Of a stretch of 64,000 nucleotides of DNA, positions 36,093 to 45,162 are shown one piece after another. The notes below the pieces were generated by a model, which was not told where the DNA came from, made no database searches, and saw nothing but the letters and a program-made list of their open reading frames with translations. Made by a program: the position numbers and the translations under genes. Positions within the stretch are counted from its first letter, which is position 1. Each line of letters starts with the position of its first letter. Where the stretch lies: NCBI RefSeq assembly GCF_016950255.1, contig NZ_JACGFN010000001.1:1364001-1428000 (forward strand). The letters run 5' to 3'. The DNA is from Pectobacterium brasiliense (GTDB lineage Bacteria > Pseudomonadota > Gammaproteobacteria > Enterobacterales > Enterobacteriaceae).

Positions 36093-37997
36093 TCAGACAG
36101 CAGACGCCCTGCGCCGCATCACCCACAGAGCGATTAACGCCGCGACCACCAGCACACCCTGTGGAATCAGCGTTTCCACATAAGGATAAATCCCCAACCC
36201 GCTGATTTCCGGCACGCCGGTCAGCAACGTCGGTTCAAACAGTTTGCCTTCGATCAGTTCCAGCACGCCTTTACCCGCAAACACAAACGCCATCAGGTAC
36301 ATAAAGCAGCCGGTAAACATGAAGAACGGCTTCAGCGGTAGTTTGACGATGGTGTAGCGCATCACGAGATAGGCGATCAGCAGAATCACACAACCGATAG
36401 CAAACCCGGCCAGAATCGAGAGATGCCCCGACATGTTGCTGGCATCACCGACCAGCGCGTAATAGAACAACACCGTCTCCGCACCTTCGCGGTACACGGC
36501 CAGAAAGCTGGTGAGCCATAGGCCAATCATGGAGCCGCTGCTTAGCGAATGGGACAGCTTGCCTTCGAGATAGGCCTTCCAGTGCCGCGTTTCCACTTTG
36601 GACAACAGCCAGTAGCTCATGAAGAACAACATCACGACAGCAATCAGCATCGTAATGCCTTCCAGCAGCTCGCGGCTGGCACCGGAATTGGTGAATACGA
36701 GTTGGAAAATGACAGCGGTAATCACGCTACACAGCAGCGCAACGTAAACCGACTGGCGAATCAGCGACAGCTTGTCCTGCTGATTGTTTTTCACCAGATA
36801 GGCCACGATCGCCGCCACAATCAGCAAGGCTTCCAGCCCTTCGCGCACAATAATCAGCAGGCTGTAGATCAACAGGCTCCAGTGGGTTTCGCCACCGTCG
36901 CCCAGCATGGTCACAGCCTTCGCCAGTTCCTGCTGTAGCGCATCGGCCTGCCCTTGCAGCTGTTCCGCCGGCTGTTTGGCGTTCATCAGGCTCACCAGAC
37001 GGGTGAAATAGCCTTCCAGCGTCGATTTGAACGCCGCATCGCGAGAACCAATTTTGTTCTCCATGCCGGTGGCTTCAAACAGATCGAAATAGGTGTCCTG
37101 CACCGCCATGATGGCGGGTTTGACGTGACCCTGACGATACTGCGCGATCGCCGCGGCAATGGCCTGATTGATATCGTCGGCAACTTTCGCCCAGTTCGCG
37201 TCCGGCACGGCACCCGTATCGGCGTTCGCGGTAGGTGCTGCCGTCGCCTGCTGGCTGTCGCGCGTTGTCGGCAATCCCGGCAAGACATCTTCAATATCCT
37301 GCAACAGCGTGGTGACCCGATAGGCGACATCCGTCAGTTGATCGGGTTGACTGGCTAGGGTAATCAGCGCGGAGAATTGTTGATTAATGGAAGCCGCCTG
37401 CTGCGCTGAGCGATTCTGCCTGACCGACATCTCCATTTCAGAGTTTTTAAACCCCTGATAGTGCGCCTGCTGCACGCTCTGACTGGCCTTTTTGTAATCG
37501 CCAGCCTGATATTCGGTCACGGCCTGCGCGAGCTGGTCATCGATGATTTTGAAACTCTGCTGCCAGTACGGCGCGATCTCAGCATTGTCATAGGCACCGT
37601 GCTGCTCCTGTGCGACCAGCTTGTGCCCTTCCGACAACACGGGCAGAACGGCATCCAGTTCGCCCTTCAGCCAAGAGATTTTTGCCTGTACCTCGGCCTG
37701 CGGCTTTCCTTCGCCAATCATGCGGCGAATTTCACCGAAGGTCGCTTCCAACTGATAGCTTTTTTGCGCGGAAATGTTGATACGGATAGGGCCTTCAAGG
37801 TTTTCAAACACCTCGAAATAGGCCATCTGAACTTCGGTGCGGGCATCATCCGGCTTTTGCTGCTCATAGAGCTGAGCCGTTTTATCCAGCCGGGTTTCGA
37901 TATCTTGAATAAATGAGGCGTAATCGGTCGCGGCAACTGCCACTGAACAACTCAACAGCCAACACAACAGCAGAAGCGTTTTTTGCCAGATAGACAT
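36093..37997 (-). CDS. fetM: FTR1-family iron permease FetM
   Basis: Iron permease of about 634 residues. A signal-like N-terminus (AVAAT near 23) precedes a large periplasmic helical domain (about 30-365). Then about seven membrane spans carry the two iron-binding motifs of FTR1 proteins: REGLE (385-389) and REGAE (503-507). That layout matches bacterial FetM-type permeases rather than EfeU. A GTG six codons upstream (38015) is an alternative start; neither has a strong ribosome site. First gene of a seven-gene leftward operon behind a Fur-like site. Confidence 0.92.
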   Translation of the reverse strand: MSIWQKTLLLLCWLLSCSVAVAATDYASFIQDIETRLDKTAQLYEQQKPDDARTEVQMAYFEVFENLEGPIRINISAQKSYQLEATFGEIRRMIGEGKPQAEVQAKISWLKGELDAVLPVLSEGHKLVAQEQHGAYDNAEIAPYWQQSFKIIDDQLAQAVTEYQAGDYKKASQSVQQAHYQGFKNSEMEMSVRQNRSAQQAASINQQFSALITLASQPDQLTDVAYRVTTLLQDIEDVLPGLPTTRDSQQATAAPTANADTGAVPDANWAKVADDINQAIAAAIAQYRQGHVKPAIMAVQDTYFDLFEATGMENKIGSRDAAFKSTLEGYFTRLVSLMNAKQPAEQLQGQADALQQELAKAVTMLGDGGETHWSLLIYSLLIIVREGLEALLIVAAIVAYLVKNNQQDKLSLIRQSVYVALLCSVITAVIFQLVFTNSGASRELLEGITMLIAVVMLFFMSYWLLSKVETRHWKAYLEGKLSHSLSSGSMIGLWLTSFLAVYREGAETVLFYYALVGDASNMSGHLSILAGFAIGCVILLIAYLVMRYTIVKLPLKPFFMFTGCFMYLMAFVFAGKGVLELIEGKLFEPTLLTGVPEISGLGIYPYVETLIPQGVLVVAALIALWVMRRRASAV

Positions 37998-38019
37998 AAG
38001 CGTGTGATGAAGCACAAAT

Positions 38020-38038
38020 GATATTTATTCTTATTATC
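38020..38038. promoter_or_regulatory. Fur-like box of the fet operon
   Basis: On the minus strand GATAAT-AAGAAT-A-AATATC matches the Fur hexamer array GATAAT-GATAAT-C-ATTATC at 15 of 18 defined positions. It ends within 25 bases of the fetM start. Confidence 0.68.
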
Positions 38039-38039
38039 A

Positions 38040-38558
38040 CTTTGAAGCCGCCATCTGTCTTGATTTACGTCACGAAAACATAAGCAACAATCACTTTAAT
38101 ATGTAACAAATAATTTCCATTTTAACGTAATGCCAGAAAATTCCGTTTTATTTCTATAACCCCAGAAAAATACGACTTTTTGATCTCAAAATCGGCAAAA
38201 AATCACCAATAAAATAATGCAATCATTATGCCAATAGATTAAATAATCTATCTCAGCGTTGGATGCGCCCGTCTTAAAATAGTATTTCTTTACACTAACG
38301 CAGTCAGATTTACAGAGAAAAACGCCATTTTCCCTCTGTAATCCAACGCATTACACGCGTCACGGTTAACGCGTTTCACCGATCACTTTTAGGCGATTAC
38401 TCTAGCCATTCAAGTAAACGTCGCATTTAAGTCAACCTGGCGTTCAAGCGATAACCCACGAGAAACAGAACCGGGCAGATTCCTTTCCGCCCGGTTCGTC
38501 GCCAGTCTCATGGGTTATCTTACGCCCAGCGTCTATCCCGCATTTAACCCGCAACGGA
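38040..38558. other. spacer between the chemoreceptor gene and fetM
   Basis: About 520 bases without a gene. The side near fetM is AT-rich and should hold its promoter. The side near the chemoreceptor gene contains a nested inverted repeat. Short frames here overlap that repeat and are not called. Confidence 0.5.
38450..38519. terminator. nested inverted repeat after the chemoreceptor gene
   Basis: Outer arms of 14 bases (38450-38463 with 38506-38519, one mismatch) enclose inner arms GAACCGGGC (38468-38476) and GCCCGGTTC (38489-38497). It lies about 40 bases after the chemoreceptor stop on the minus strand. Probably a terminator or mRNA-end structure, though no real U-run follows. Confidence 0.6.
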
Positions 38559-40238
38559 TCAGAATTTTTCCCATCCCTCACCGTTGCGACCCTGTGCCGA
38601 TAGTAGCGGCGTGGTGCTCTGCCCAACCGCGCGATGAGCAGGAGCAGAGACCGCTGCGCGGGAAAAAGACATTGTCGGATCGCAATCCGAATCCAGATCG
38701 AACACATCCACCACGGCGGACAGCTCGCTGGTTTGTTCATCCAGACGGGCCGCAGCCTCGGCCGATTGCATCACCAACGATGCATTCTGCTGCGTGACGC
38801 TATCCATTTCGTGCACCGCCTGACTAATCTGCGTAATCCCGCGCGTTTGCTCATCCGTTGCCGCTGCAATTTCACCAATCAGATCGTTCACATGCGAAAT
38901 GGAGGCAATAATTGCCGTCATCGCTTCACCGGACTGTCGAACCTGCCCTGCACCGGTTTCAACCCGTGAAACCGACTCAGCAATCAGCGCCTCAATCTCT
39001 TTCGCCGCCTGCGCACTGCGCTGTGCCAGCGTGCGAACCTCACCGGCGACCACGGCAAACCCTCGCCCTTGTTCACCTGCACGCGCGGCTTCAACCGCCG
39101 CATTCAGCGCCAGAATATTGGTCTGGAACGCAATGCTGTTAATCACCGAGGTGATATCGGAAATTTGTCGGGAACTGGCGCTAATACCATCCATCGTCTT
39201 CATCACGTTGCTGCTGATATTCCCGCCTTTTTGCGCCGTATCCGCCGCCTCCTTCGCCAGCTTACGCACCTGATGCACGTGATCAGTGGTTTGTCGCACC
39301 GTGGAGCTAATCTCTTCCATACTGGCCGCCGTCTGCTGCAGTGCCGCAGCCTGCTGTTCCGTGCGGCTGGAAAGGTTATCGTTGCCATCCTTAATGTTCG
39401 ACGTCCCGTTGTTGATTTCCGTCGTGCTCTGCCGAATGACTGTCACCGTATCACGCAAACTTTTCTGTAATCGTTTGATATCGGGAATCAGCCGTCCCGC
39501 ACAGTTCTTGCCAAATTCCGCCAGCTCACAGCCCAGGCGGCCCGCCGTTAGCTGCGACAGGTGCGATTTAAGCACGGCAATCGGTATTACCAGATAATTT
39601 CTCAGATAATACTCGGTGAAAATCAGCACGATAACCCCAATCAACATAACCACAATAAGCGCATTGCGGTTTTTATCATTGTGTTCATTCACGCTTGGAA
39701 TCAATGACGAAGCGGTAATGCCGTCCGAATAACGTTTGATATCGTCCCCAAATGTCAGACTGATGGGGGGGTAAACGGATCGGAATATCTGTCGGAACCC
39801 TTCGTAATCATTACGTTGCAGTGCTGAATTCATCGGATCAATAGAAGAGGAGATCAGGGTGCTCCAGGTGTTTTTTACTGCATCAACCGTTGCCTGATCG
39901 ACACCAACGTGCTCCGCCGTCTGGAATTTCTCCAGCGAGTCCTTGGTGTTTTTGATTGCACGCTGTGCCATTTCCAACGTCTGCCTGGCGTTTTCCGGCT
40001 CGTTACGTTGCAAATAATCCATGGTTCTTTCCATACGAGTTACGGCCCGAAAATATTGATCGGCTCCATAAACCAGATGAGAATACGTTTTGCGCTGAGT
40101 CTCACTTTTATCAAGCAAGTTCGTAACCTGATAAAGCGAGTAAAGACTGAATCCTGATGCCACTCCCCACGCCACTAGCAGGGAAGCCACTATGACCAGC
40201 ACCATTAATTTTATGCTGACATTTCTTAGAAATTCCAT
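38559..40238 (-). CDS. methyl-accepting chemotaxis protein
   Basis: Transmembrane chemoreceptor of 559 residues. First span about 11-33; a four-helix-type periplasmic sensor to about 187; second span about 188-210; a HAMP region; then the cytoplasmic coiled coil. The signalling tip [27 protein letters not shown] is intact. The C-terminus GWEKF fits the xWxxF pentapeptide that tethers CheR/CheB, so this is probably a high-abundance, self-methylated receptor. Ligand not predictable. Single-gene unit between the iron operon and fdhF. Confidence 0.92.
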   Translation of the reverse strand: MEFLRNVSIKLMVLVIVASLLVAWGVASGFSLYSLYQVTNLLDKSETQRKTYSHLVYGADQYFRAVTRMERTMDYLQRNEPENARQTLEMAQRAIKNTKDSLEKFQTAEHVGVDQATVDAVKNTWSTLISSSIDPMNSALQRNDYEGFRQIFRSVYPPISLTFGDDIKRYSDGITASSLIPSVNEHNDKNRNALIVVMLIGVIVLIFTEYYLRNYLVIPIAVLKSHLSQLTAGRLGCELAEFGKNCAGRLIPDIKRLQKSLRDTVTVIRQSTTEINNGTSNIKDGNDNLSSRTEQQAAALQQTAASMEEISSTVRQTTDHVHQVRKLAKEAADTAQKGGNISSNVMKTMDGISASSRQISDITSVINSIAFQTNILALNAAVEAARAGEQGRGFAVVAGEVRTLAQRSAQAAKEIEALIAESVSRVETGAGQVRQSGEAMTAIIASISHVNDLIGEIAAATDEQTRGITQISQAVHEMDSVTQQNASLVMQSAEAAARLDEQTSELSAVVDVFDLDSDCDPTMSFSRAAVSAPAHRAVGQSTTPLLSAQGRNGEGWEKF

Positions 40239-40774
40239 AATGCACTCCGCGACGTTAACAAATATTTCCCGCCCGCATACTCTGTCGGAAAAGTATTTAC
40301 TTTTTACTCATGACGGTGCCGCCCGTTGTCTCGCGCTCTTATCCCACGCGTTCTAACAGACGTTCTGGAATTCCCTGATTCATGCCCCATTGGATGGGAA
40401 ATTAAGCTCAAAAAAATTAACGAATAGAATGTGTTATCTTCCTTGAAATGCCAATTTCCATTGTTTTCAACAGCCGACAGGCCTGACTACTCCAGCTCAG
40501 TCGGTGGCACATAGAGTTAATATCGTCAAAAACAGTATAGGCATTAACGGATAAAGAGGATGAATACGCAGCCACGTTATTTCCAGACGAATGTCCTATG
40601 GAAAAAGGTCGCGGCACTCAACACGTTAGGACGATTTATCATCGCCCTGAGCATGACCACGATCAGTAAATTAATTTTCTTTATCGGTGATTATCGAAGG
40701 TTAGATGACTGCATCAACAGCCTGCCGCAGGAATGCAGTTCTTACGATCCAAGACTCGGCTTTGGAGAATAATC
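40239..40774. other. spacer between the chemoreceptor gene and fdhF
   Basis: About 536 bases of divergent regulatory DNA. A TGGCAC element near 40506 recalls sigma-54 promoters but lacks the -12 GC. A small frame at 40560-40772 abuts fdhF and is listed separately. Confidence 0.4.
40560..40772 (+). CDS. possible small protein coupled to fdhF (70 aa)
   Basis: Starts MNTQPRYFQTNVLWKK, contains one hydrophobic stretch (about 24-42) and ends SYDPRLGFGE. Its stop is two bases before the fdhF ATG and its last codons carry the fdhF ribosome site, so coupling is possible. Against it, AGAGG touches the ATG with no spacer. No family recognised; may be non-coding. Confidence 0.25.
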   Translation: MNTQPRYFQTNVLWKKVAALNTLGRFIIALSMTTISKLIFFIGDYRRLDDCINSLPQECSSYDPRLGFGE

Positions 40775-42925
40775 ATGCAGAAAGTGCTTACCGTCTGCCC
40801 GTATTGCGGGTCAGGCTGCAAAATTAACCTGCTGGTAGAGAACGGCAAAGTGGTTGGTGCGGAAGGGGCAAACGGCGTCACCAATGAAGGTGAGCTGTGT
40901 CTGAAAGGCTATTACGGCTGGGATTTTCTTAACGATACGAAAATTCTGACGCCGCGTTTAAAGCAGCCACTGATTCGACGTCAGAAAGGTGCGCCCTTTG
41001 AGGCCGTATCCTGGGATGAAGCTATCGGCTTCGCCAGTTCCCGTCTGAAGGCGATTAAAGAGAAGTACGGTGCCGAGTCGATTATGCATACTGGCTCGTC
41101 ACGTGGTCCCGGTAATGAAACCAATTACGTGATGCAGAAATTTGCCCGGGCGGTCACCGGGAATAATAACGTCGACTGCTGCGCCCGACTCTGCCATGGC
41201 CCTTCGGTTGCCGGACTACAGGTGACACTAGGCAACGGCGCAATGAGTAACTCTATCTGCGAAATCGAAAAAACCGACTGCATCCTGATTTTTGGCTACA
41301 ACGCCGCAGACTCACACCCCATCGTGGCGCGTCGGATCCTGAAAGCCAAAGCACGCGGGGCAAAAATCATCGTGTGCGATCCGCGCCATATTGAAACCGC
41401 CCGCATCGCCGATCTGTGGCTACCGTTGAAAAATGGCTCCAACATGGCATTGGTCAACGCGTTCGCTAACGTGCTGATTAACGAAGGCCACTACGATAAA
41501 GCGTACGTCGCCCGCCATACCGAAGGCTTCGAGGAATTCAGCAAGACCGTCGCGAAATACACGCCAGAGTACGTCGCTGACATAACCGGACTGTCGCCGA
41601 AATTGATTCGCGACGCGATGCGAACCTATGCCGCTGCGCCGTCCGCCACCATTCTATGGGGAATGGGCGTGACACAGTGGGGTCAAGGCGTTGATGTGGT
41701 CAAAGGGCTGTCCGGCCTGGCCCTGCTGACCGGGAATCTGGGGCGTCCGAACGTTGGCGTCGGACCGGTGCGTGGGCAAAACAATGTGCAGGGAGCCTGC
41801 GATATGGGGGCGCTGCCCAATATGTTCCCCGGTTATCAAAACGTCACGGATAAAGCGGTGCTGGCGAAATTTGCCGCTGCCTGGGGCGTACCTGAACTCT
41901 CCGATAAAATTGGCTACTCGCTGACGGATCTCCCGCACAGGATAAAAGAAGGGAAGATCCGAGCCAATTACGTGATGGGCGAAGATCCGCTGCAAACCGA
42001 GCCGGACCTGTCGATGCTACGCGATGCGTTCAACGAGCTGGACTTGCTGATCGTGCAGGACATCTTCATGACCAAAACCGCTGCGATTGCCGATGTGATT
42101 TTACCCGCAACCTCCTGGGGCGAGCACGAAGGGGTCTATACCGCCGCCGACCGGGGATTCCAGCGCTTTTATAAAGCCGTCGAACCACAGGGCGATGTGA
42201 AACCCGACTGGGAAATCATCAGCCTAATGGCCACAGCGCTCGGCTATCCGATGCACTATAACAACACGCAGGAGATCTGGGACGAGCTGCGAGCACTCTG
42301 CCCGCTGTATTACGGCGCAACCTACGAGAAAATGGCGGGATTGGGCTATGTGCCGTGGCCGTGTCCAACGGAAGACAGCCCGGGCACACCGTGGCTGTAC
42401 GCCGGTAATCACTTCGATCGTCCCGGCGGGAAAGGCCTACTGCTCACAGCTGAATGGCGACCGCCGATGGAGTTGGTGGATGAAGATTACCCGCTAGTCT
42501 TGTGTACCGTGCGCGAAGTTGGCCATTACTCCTGCCGCTCCATGACGGGCAACTGCACCGCATTACAAACGCTGGCGGATGAACCGGGCTACGTGCAGGT
42601 TAGCCCTTATGACGCTGAGCGTTTAGGCATCCACGATCAACAGCTAGCCTGGATCTCGTCACGACGCGGCAAGGTGATCTCGCGCGTTGCCGTCAGCGAG
42701 CGCATCAATAAAGGTGCCGTCTATATGACCTACCAATGGTGGATCGGTGCCTGCAATGAACTAACGCTGGATCATCTCGATCCAGTATCCAAAACGCCGG
42801 AATACAAACACTGTGCCGTTAAGCTGGAAGCCATCGACGATCAGCAGGCAGCAGAGAACTATGTGCAACAGGAATACAGCCAGTTGAAAGATCGGCTACG
42901 CAGCACCGCAGAAAACGTCTGTTAA
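40775..42925 (+). CDS. fdhF: formate dehydrogenase H, cysteine-containing form
   Basis: Molybdopterin oxidoreductase of 716 residues (E. coli FdhF: 715) that oxidises formate to CO2. The [4Fe-4S] cysteines are Cys8, Cys11, Cys15 and Cys42, followed by Lys44. In NNVDCCARLCHGPSVAG, residue 140 is Cys (codon TGC at 41192-41194) where E. coli has selenocysteine; His141 is kept. VRGQNNVQGACDMGALP and STVREVGHYSCRSMTGNC-like segments are conserved. GGAG lies 7 bases before the ATG. No hydrogenase or electron-carrier gene is adjacent, so its partner must lie elsewhere. Confidence 0.94.
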   Translation: MQKVLTVCPYCGSGCKINLLVENGKVVGAEGANGVTNEGELCLKGYYGWDFLNDTKILTPRLKQPLIRRQKGAPFEAVSWDEAIGFASSRLKAIKEKYGAESIMHTGSSRGPGNETNYVMQKFARAVTGNNNVDCCARLCHGPSVAGLQVTLGNGAMSNSICEIEKTDCILIFGYNAADSHPIVARRILKAKARGAKIIVCDPRHIETARIADLWLPLKNGSNMALVNAFANVLINEGHYDKAYVARHTEGFEEFSKTVAKYTPEYVADITGLSPKLIRDAMRTYAAAPSATILWGMGVTQWGQGVDVVKGLSGLALLTGNLGRPNVGVGPVRGQNNVQGACDMGALPNMFPGYQNVTDKAVLAKFAAAWGVPELSDKIGYSLTDLPHRIKEGKIRANYVMGEDPLQTEPDLSMLRDAFNELDLLIVQDIFMTKTAAIADVILPATSWGEHEGVYTAADRGFQRFYKAVEPQGDVKPDWEIISLMATALGYPMHYNNTQEIWDELRALCPLYYGATYEKMAGLGYVPWPCPTEDSPGTPWLYAGNHFDRPGGKGLLLTAEWRPPMELVDEDYPLVLCTVREVGHYSCRSMTGNCTALQTLADEPGYVQVSPYDAERLGIHDQQLAWISSRRGKVISRVAVSERINKGAVYMTYQWWIGACNELTLDHLDPVSKTPEYKHCAVKLEAIDDQQAAENYVQQEYSQLKDRLRSTAENVC

Positions 42926-42929
42926 TCTC

Positions 42930-42983
42930 TTACCTGAGCCGTCGCGAACCTCAGCCGTCAGGTAAAAGACGTGGCGGCTGAGG
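42930..42983 (+). terminator. two overlapping hairpins after fdhF
   Basis: TTACCTGA (42930-42937) pairs with TCAGGTAA (42958-42965), and CCTCAGCCG (42949-42957) pairs with CGGCTGAGG (42975-42983). The arms interleave, so the hairpins exclude each other or form a pseudoknot. No U-run; termination is uncertain. Confidence 0.5.
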
Positions 42984-42990
42984 AAAATAC

Positions 42991-43115
<125 letters not shown>

Positions 43116-43494
43116 AGATGGTTTAGACACCGTTTAACTCTCCTCACCGATAATGCCTTTATTCCCCACCTCATCTTGTAAAATTTCATTAATGAAAACG
43201 GATAAATTTCCGTTAATCGATAATAAACTTCTACGCACAACTTAAATTTTCACCTCTCGGTTTATCTTTTAAAATTATGTTGGTTATCACCGACCTCCCC
43301 TCCGCCCAATTGTTTTTTATTCCAATTTAGCGCAATTTGCGTTTCATTTTACAATGCTTTAATTTGTTTTTAACAAAAAGAGCCCCTTGTAGCGGCAGTG
43401 ATCAAGTCGATTAAAAATAATTACTAAACAATCGGTTAGATGGACGCTAGCGGGGATAAAAGGACTATTATTATTGCTCGCATAGAGGTCGTTT

Positions 43495-43569
43495 ATGTTA
43501 CCGATTACCGTTATCTTATCGCTCCCTCATTATCTGTCCTTTATTATTCGTATCGACCCTGGAAGCTAA
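43495..43569 (+). CDS. possible 24-residue hydrophobic peptide
   Basis: ATG with GAGG 6 bases upstream opens a frame for MLPITVILSLPHYLSFIIRI and four more residues. It lies in the long leader region of the CitMHS gene. Could be a leader peptide or a small membrane peptide; chance occurrence is also plausible. Confidence 0.28.
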   Translation: MLPITVILSLPHYLSFIIRIDPGS

Positions 43570-43740
43570 TCCCCGCCTTTCATTCGTATTCTTCTGAACG
43601 TTGCTGACGTCGGGAAATAACCTAATTTCATCCCTTTCGATAGGCAGTTATAAAAAACTGCACGGCTTTTTTGTACCCCAAATTCGCCGAAAGAAAGGCA
43701 GTAAGTTATTCAGAATATAATAAAAAACAGGAGATTCACT

Positions 43741-45054
43741 GTGCTCACTATTCTCGGTTTCTCTATGGTCATCTGCTTTATGTACCTGATCATGACCAAG
43801 CGGATGTCTGCGCTGATCGCGCTGATTCTTGTCCCTACGCTGTTCGCACTGGCCGCCGGTTTCTATCAGGGGCTGGGGGCGATGATGCTGGACGGCATCA
43901 AAACACTGGCACCAACCGGCGTTATGCTGACGTTTTCTATTCTCTACTTCGGCATCATGATCGATGCGGGGCTGTTCGATCCGCTGGTGCGCTTCATTCT
44001 CCGTCTGGTTAAAGGCGATCCGCTGAAAGTGTTGGTCGGCACCGCCGTATTAACCTTGATGGTAGCGCTGGACGGTGACAGTACGACAACCTATATGATC
44101 GCGATTGCCGCATTCCTGCCGCTCTATCAGCGGTTGGGGATGAACGTGCTCGGATTGACCTGTCTGGTTAACATCGCCAGCGGCGTGATGAACCTTTCCC
44201 CCTGGGGCGGCCCCACGGCGCGTGCCGCCGCCGCATTGCGCGTTGATGCACTGGACGTTTTCCTTCCCATGCTCCCGGCAATTGTTTTAGCCAGCCTGAC
44301 GTTGGTCGGCGTGGCCGTGTTTCTGGGTCTACAGGAGCGCAAACGACTGGGGATCATTGATGTCAGCAACTTCCAGAATGCGTCGATCAATCTGGGCAAC
44401 GGCAGCGACGAAGAAAGCGACGCCAACCGCCGCCCTAAAATGTTCTGGCCTAACTTTATTCTGACCACACTGCTTCTGGTGTTTCTGGTGATCGGGATTC
44501 TGCCCATTCAGGTGCTGTTTATGGTCGGCTTCGCTATCGCCGTCATGCTCAACTATCCCAAGCTGGAGGAGCAAAAAGCGCGGATCGGCTCACACGCCGC
44601 TAACGTGCTCGCGGTGACATCGCTTATTTTCGCCGCGGGGATTTTCACCGGGATTTTATCCGGTACGGGTATGGTGGACGCCATGGCGAAGAGCCTGTTG
44701 CAGGTGATACCAGAAAGTTTCGGCCCGTATCTTGCGGTGTTCACCGCACTCATTAGCCTGCCGTTTACTTTTTTGATGTCCAACGACGCGTTCTATTTCG
44801 GAATCTTACCGGTTATCGCCCAAACGGCGGTCAACTATGGTATTACCCCAGAAGAGATCGCCCGTGCGTCGATTGTCGGCCAGCCGTTCCACCTGCTCAG
44901 CCCGCTGGTGCCATCACTCTACCTGCTGGTCAGTCTGGCAAAAGTGGACATCGGCGATCACCAACGCTTTGCAATCAAATGGGCGATTTTTGTCAGCCTG
45001 TCGCTGCTGGTCGGTGGTATTGTCTTCGGCGCATTTCCGTTCTATCACCAGTAA
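43741..45054 (+). CDS. CitMHS-family citrate/metal-citrate transporter
   Basis: Inner-membrane carrier of 437 residues with about eleven to twelve spans. MVALDGDSTTTYMIAIAAFLPLYQRLGM, NLSPWGGPTARAAAALR and FLMSNDAFYFGILPVI are marks of the CitMHS family, which takes up citrate complexed with a divalent cation. The start is GTG, with AGGAG 7 bases upstream. The regulator gene at 45163 follows on the same strand and is its probable controller. Substrate is likely citrate or a related tricarboxylate. Confidence 0.87.
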   Translation: MLTILGFSMVICFMYLIMTKRMSALIALILVPTLFALAAGFYQGLGAMMLDGIKTLAPTGVMLTFSILYFGIMIDAGLFDPLVRFILRLVKGDPLKVLVGTAVLTLMVALDGDSTTTYMIAIAAFLPLYQRLGMNVLGLTCLVNIASGVMNLSPWGGPTARAAAALRVDALDVFLPMLPAIVLASLTLVGVAVFLGLQERKRLGIIDVSNFQNASINLGNGSDEESDANRRPKMFWPNFILTTLLLVFLVIGILPIQVLFMVGFAIAVMLNYPKLEEQKARIGSHAANVLAVTSLIFAAGIFTGILSGTGMVDAMAKSLLQVIPESFGPYLAVFTALISLPFTFLMSNDAFYFGILPVIAQTAVNYGITPEEIARASIVGQPFHLLSPLVPSLYLLVSLAKVDIGDHQRFAIKWAIFVSLSLLVGGIVFGAFPFYHQ

Positions 45055-45063
45055 AACAGGATT

Positions 45064-45082
45064 GCTCCGGCCTGGCCGGAGC
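45064..45082 (+). terminator. hairpin after the CitMHS gene
   Basis: GCTCCGG (45064-45070) pairs with CCGGAGC (45076-45082) around a 5-base loop. Followed by TTGCTCTG, a poor U-run, so read-through into the regulator gene is likely. Confidence 0.55.
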
Positions 45083-45162
45083 TTGCTCTGCTGGCAGGTG
45101 AGCCTTACTAACAAGAACATAAAGATTCCTCGTAACACCCTAAACGACATAGCAGGATAGCC

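Noticed and set aside
40300..40330. Possible FliA (sigma-28) promoter of the chemoreceptor gene, TAAA and TCCGACAG on the minus strand
   Set aside because: The spacing is 13 bases instead of about 15 and the -10 block has three mismatches.
40503..40525. TGGCAC element upstream of fdhF as sigma-54 promoter
   Set aside because: The -12 TTGC element is missing, so a link to FhlA control is not supported.
40775..42925. Selenocysteine insertion in fdhF
   Set aside because: Codon 140 is TGC and there is no in-frame TGA.
43671..44012. 113-codon frame overlapping the start of the CitMHS gene
   Set aside because: Out of frame with the clear carrier gene; composition is that of a shifted membrane protein.
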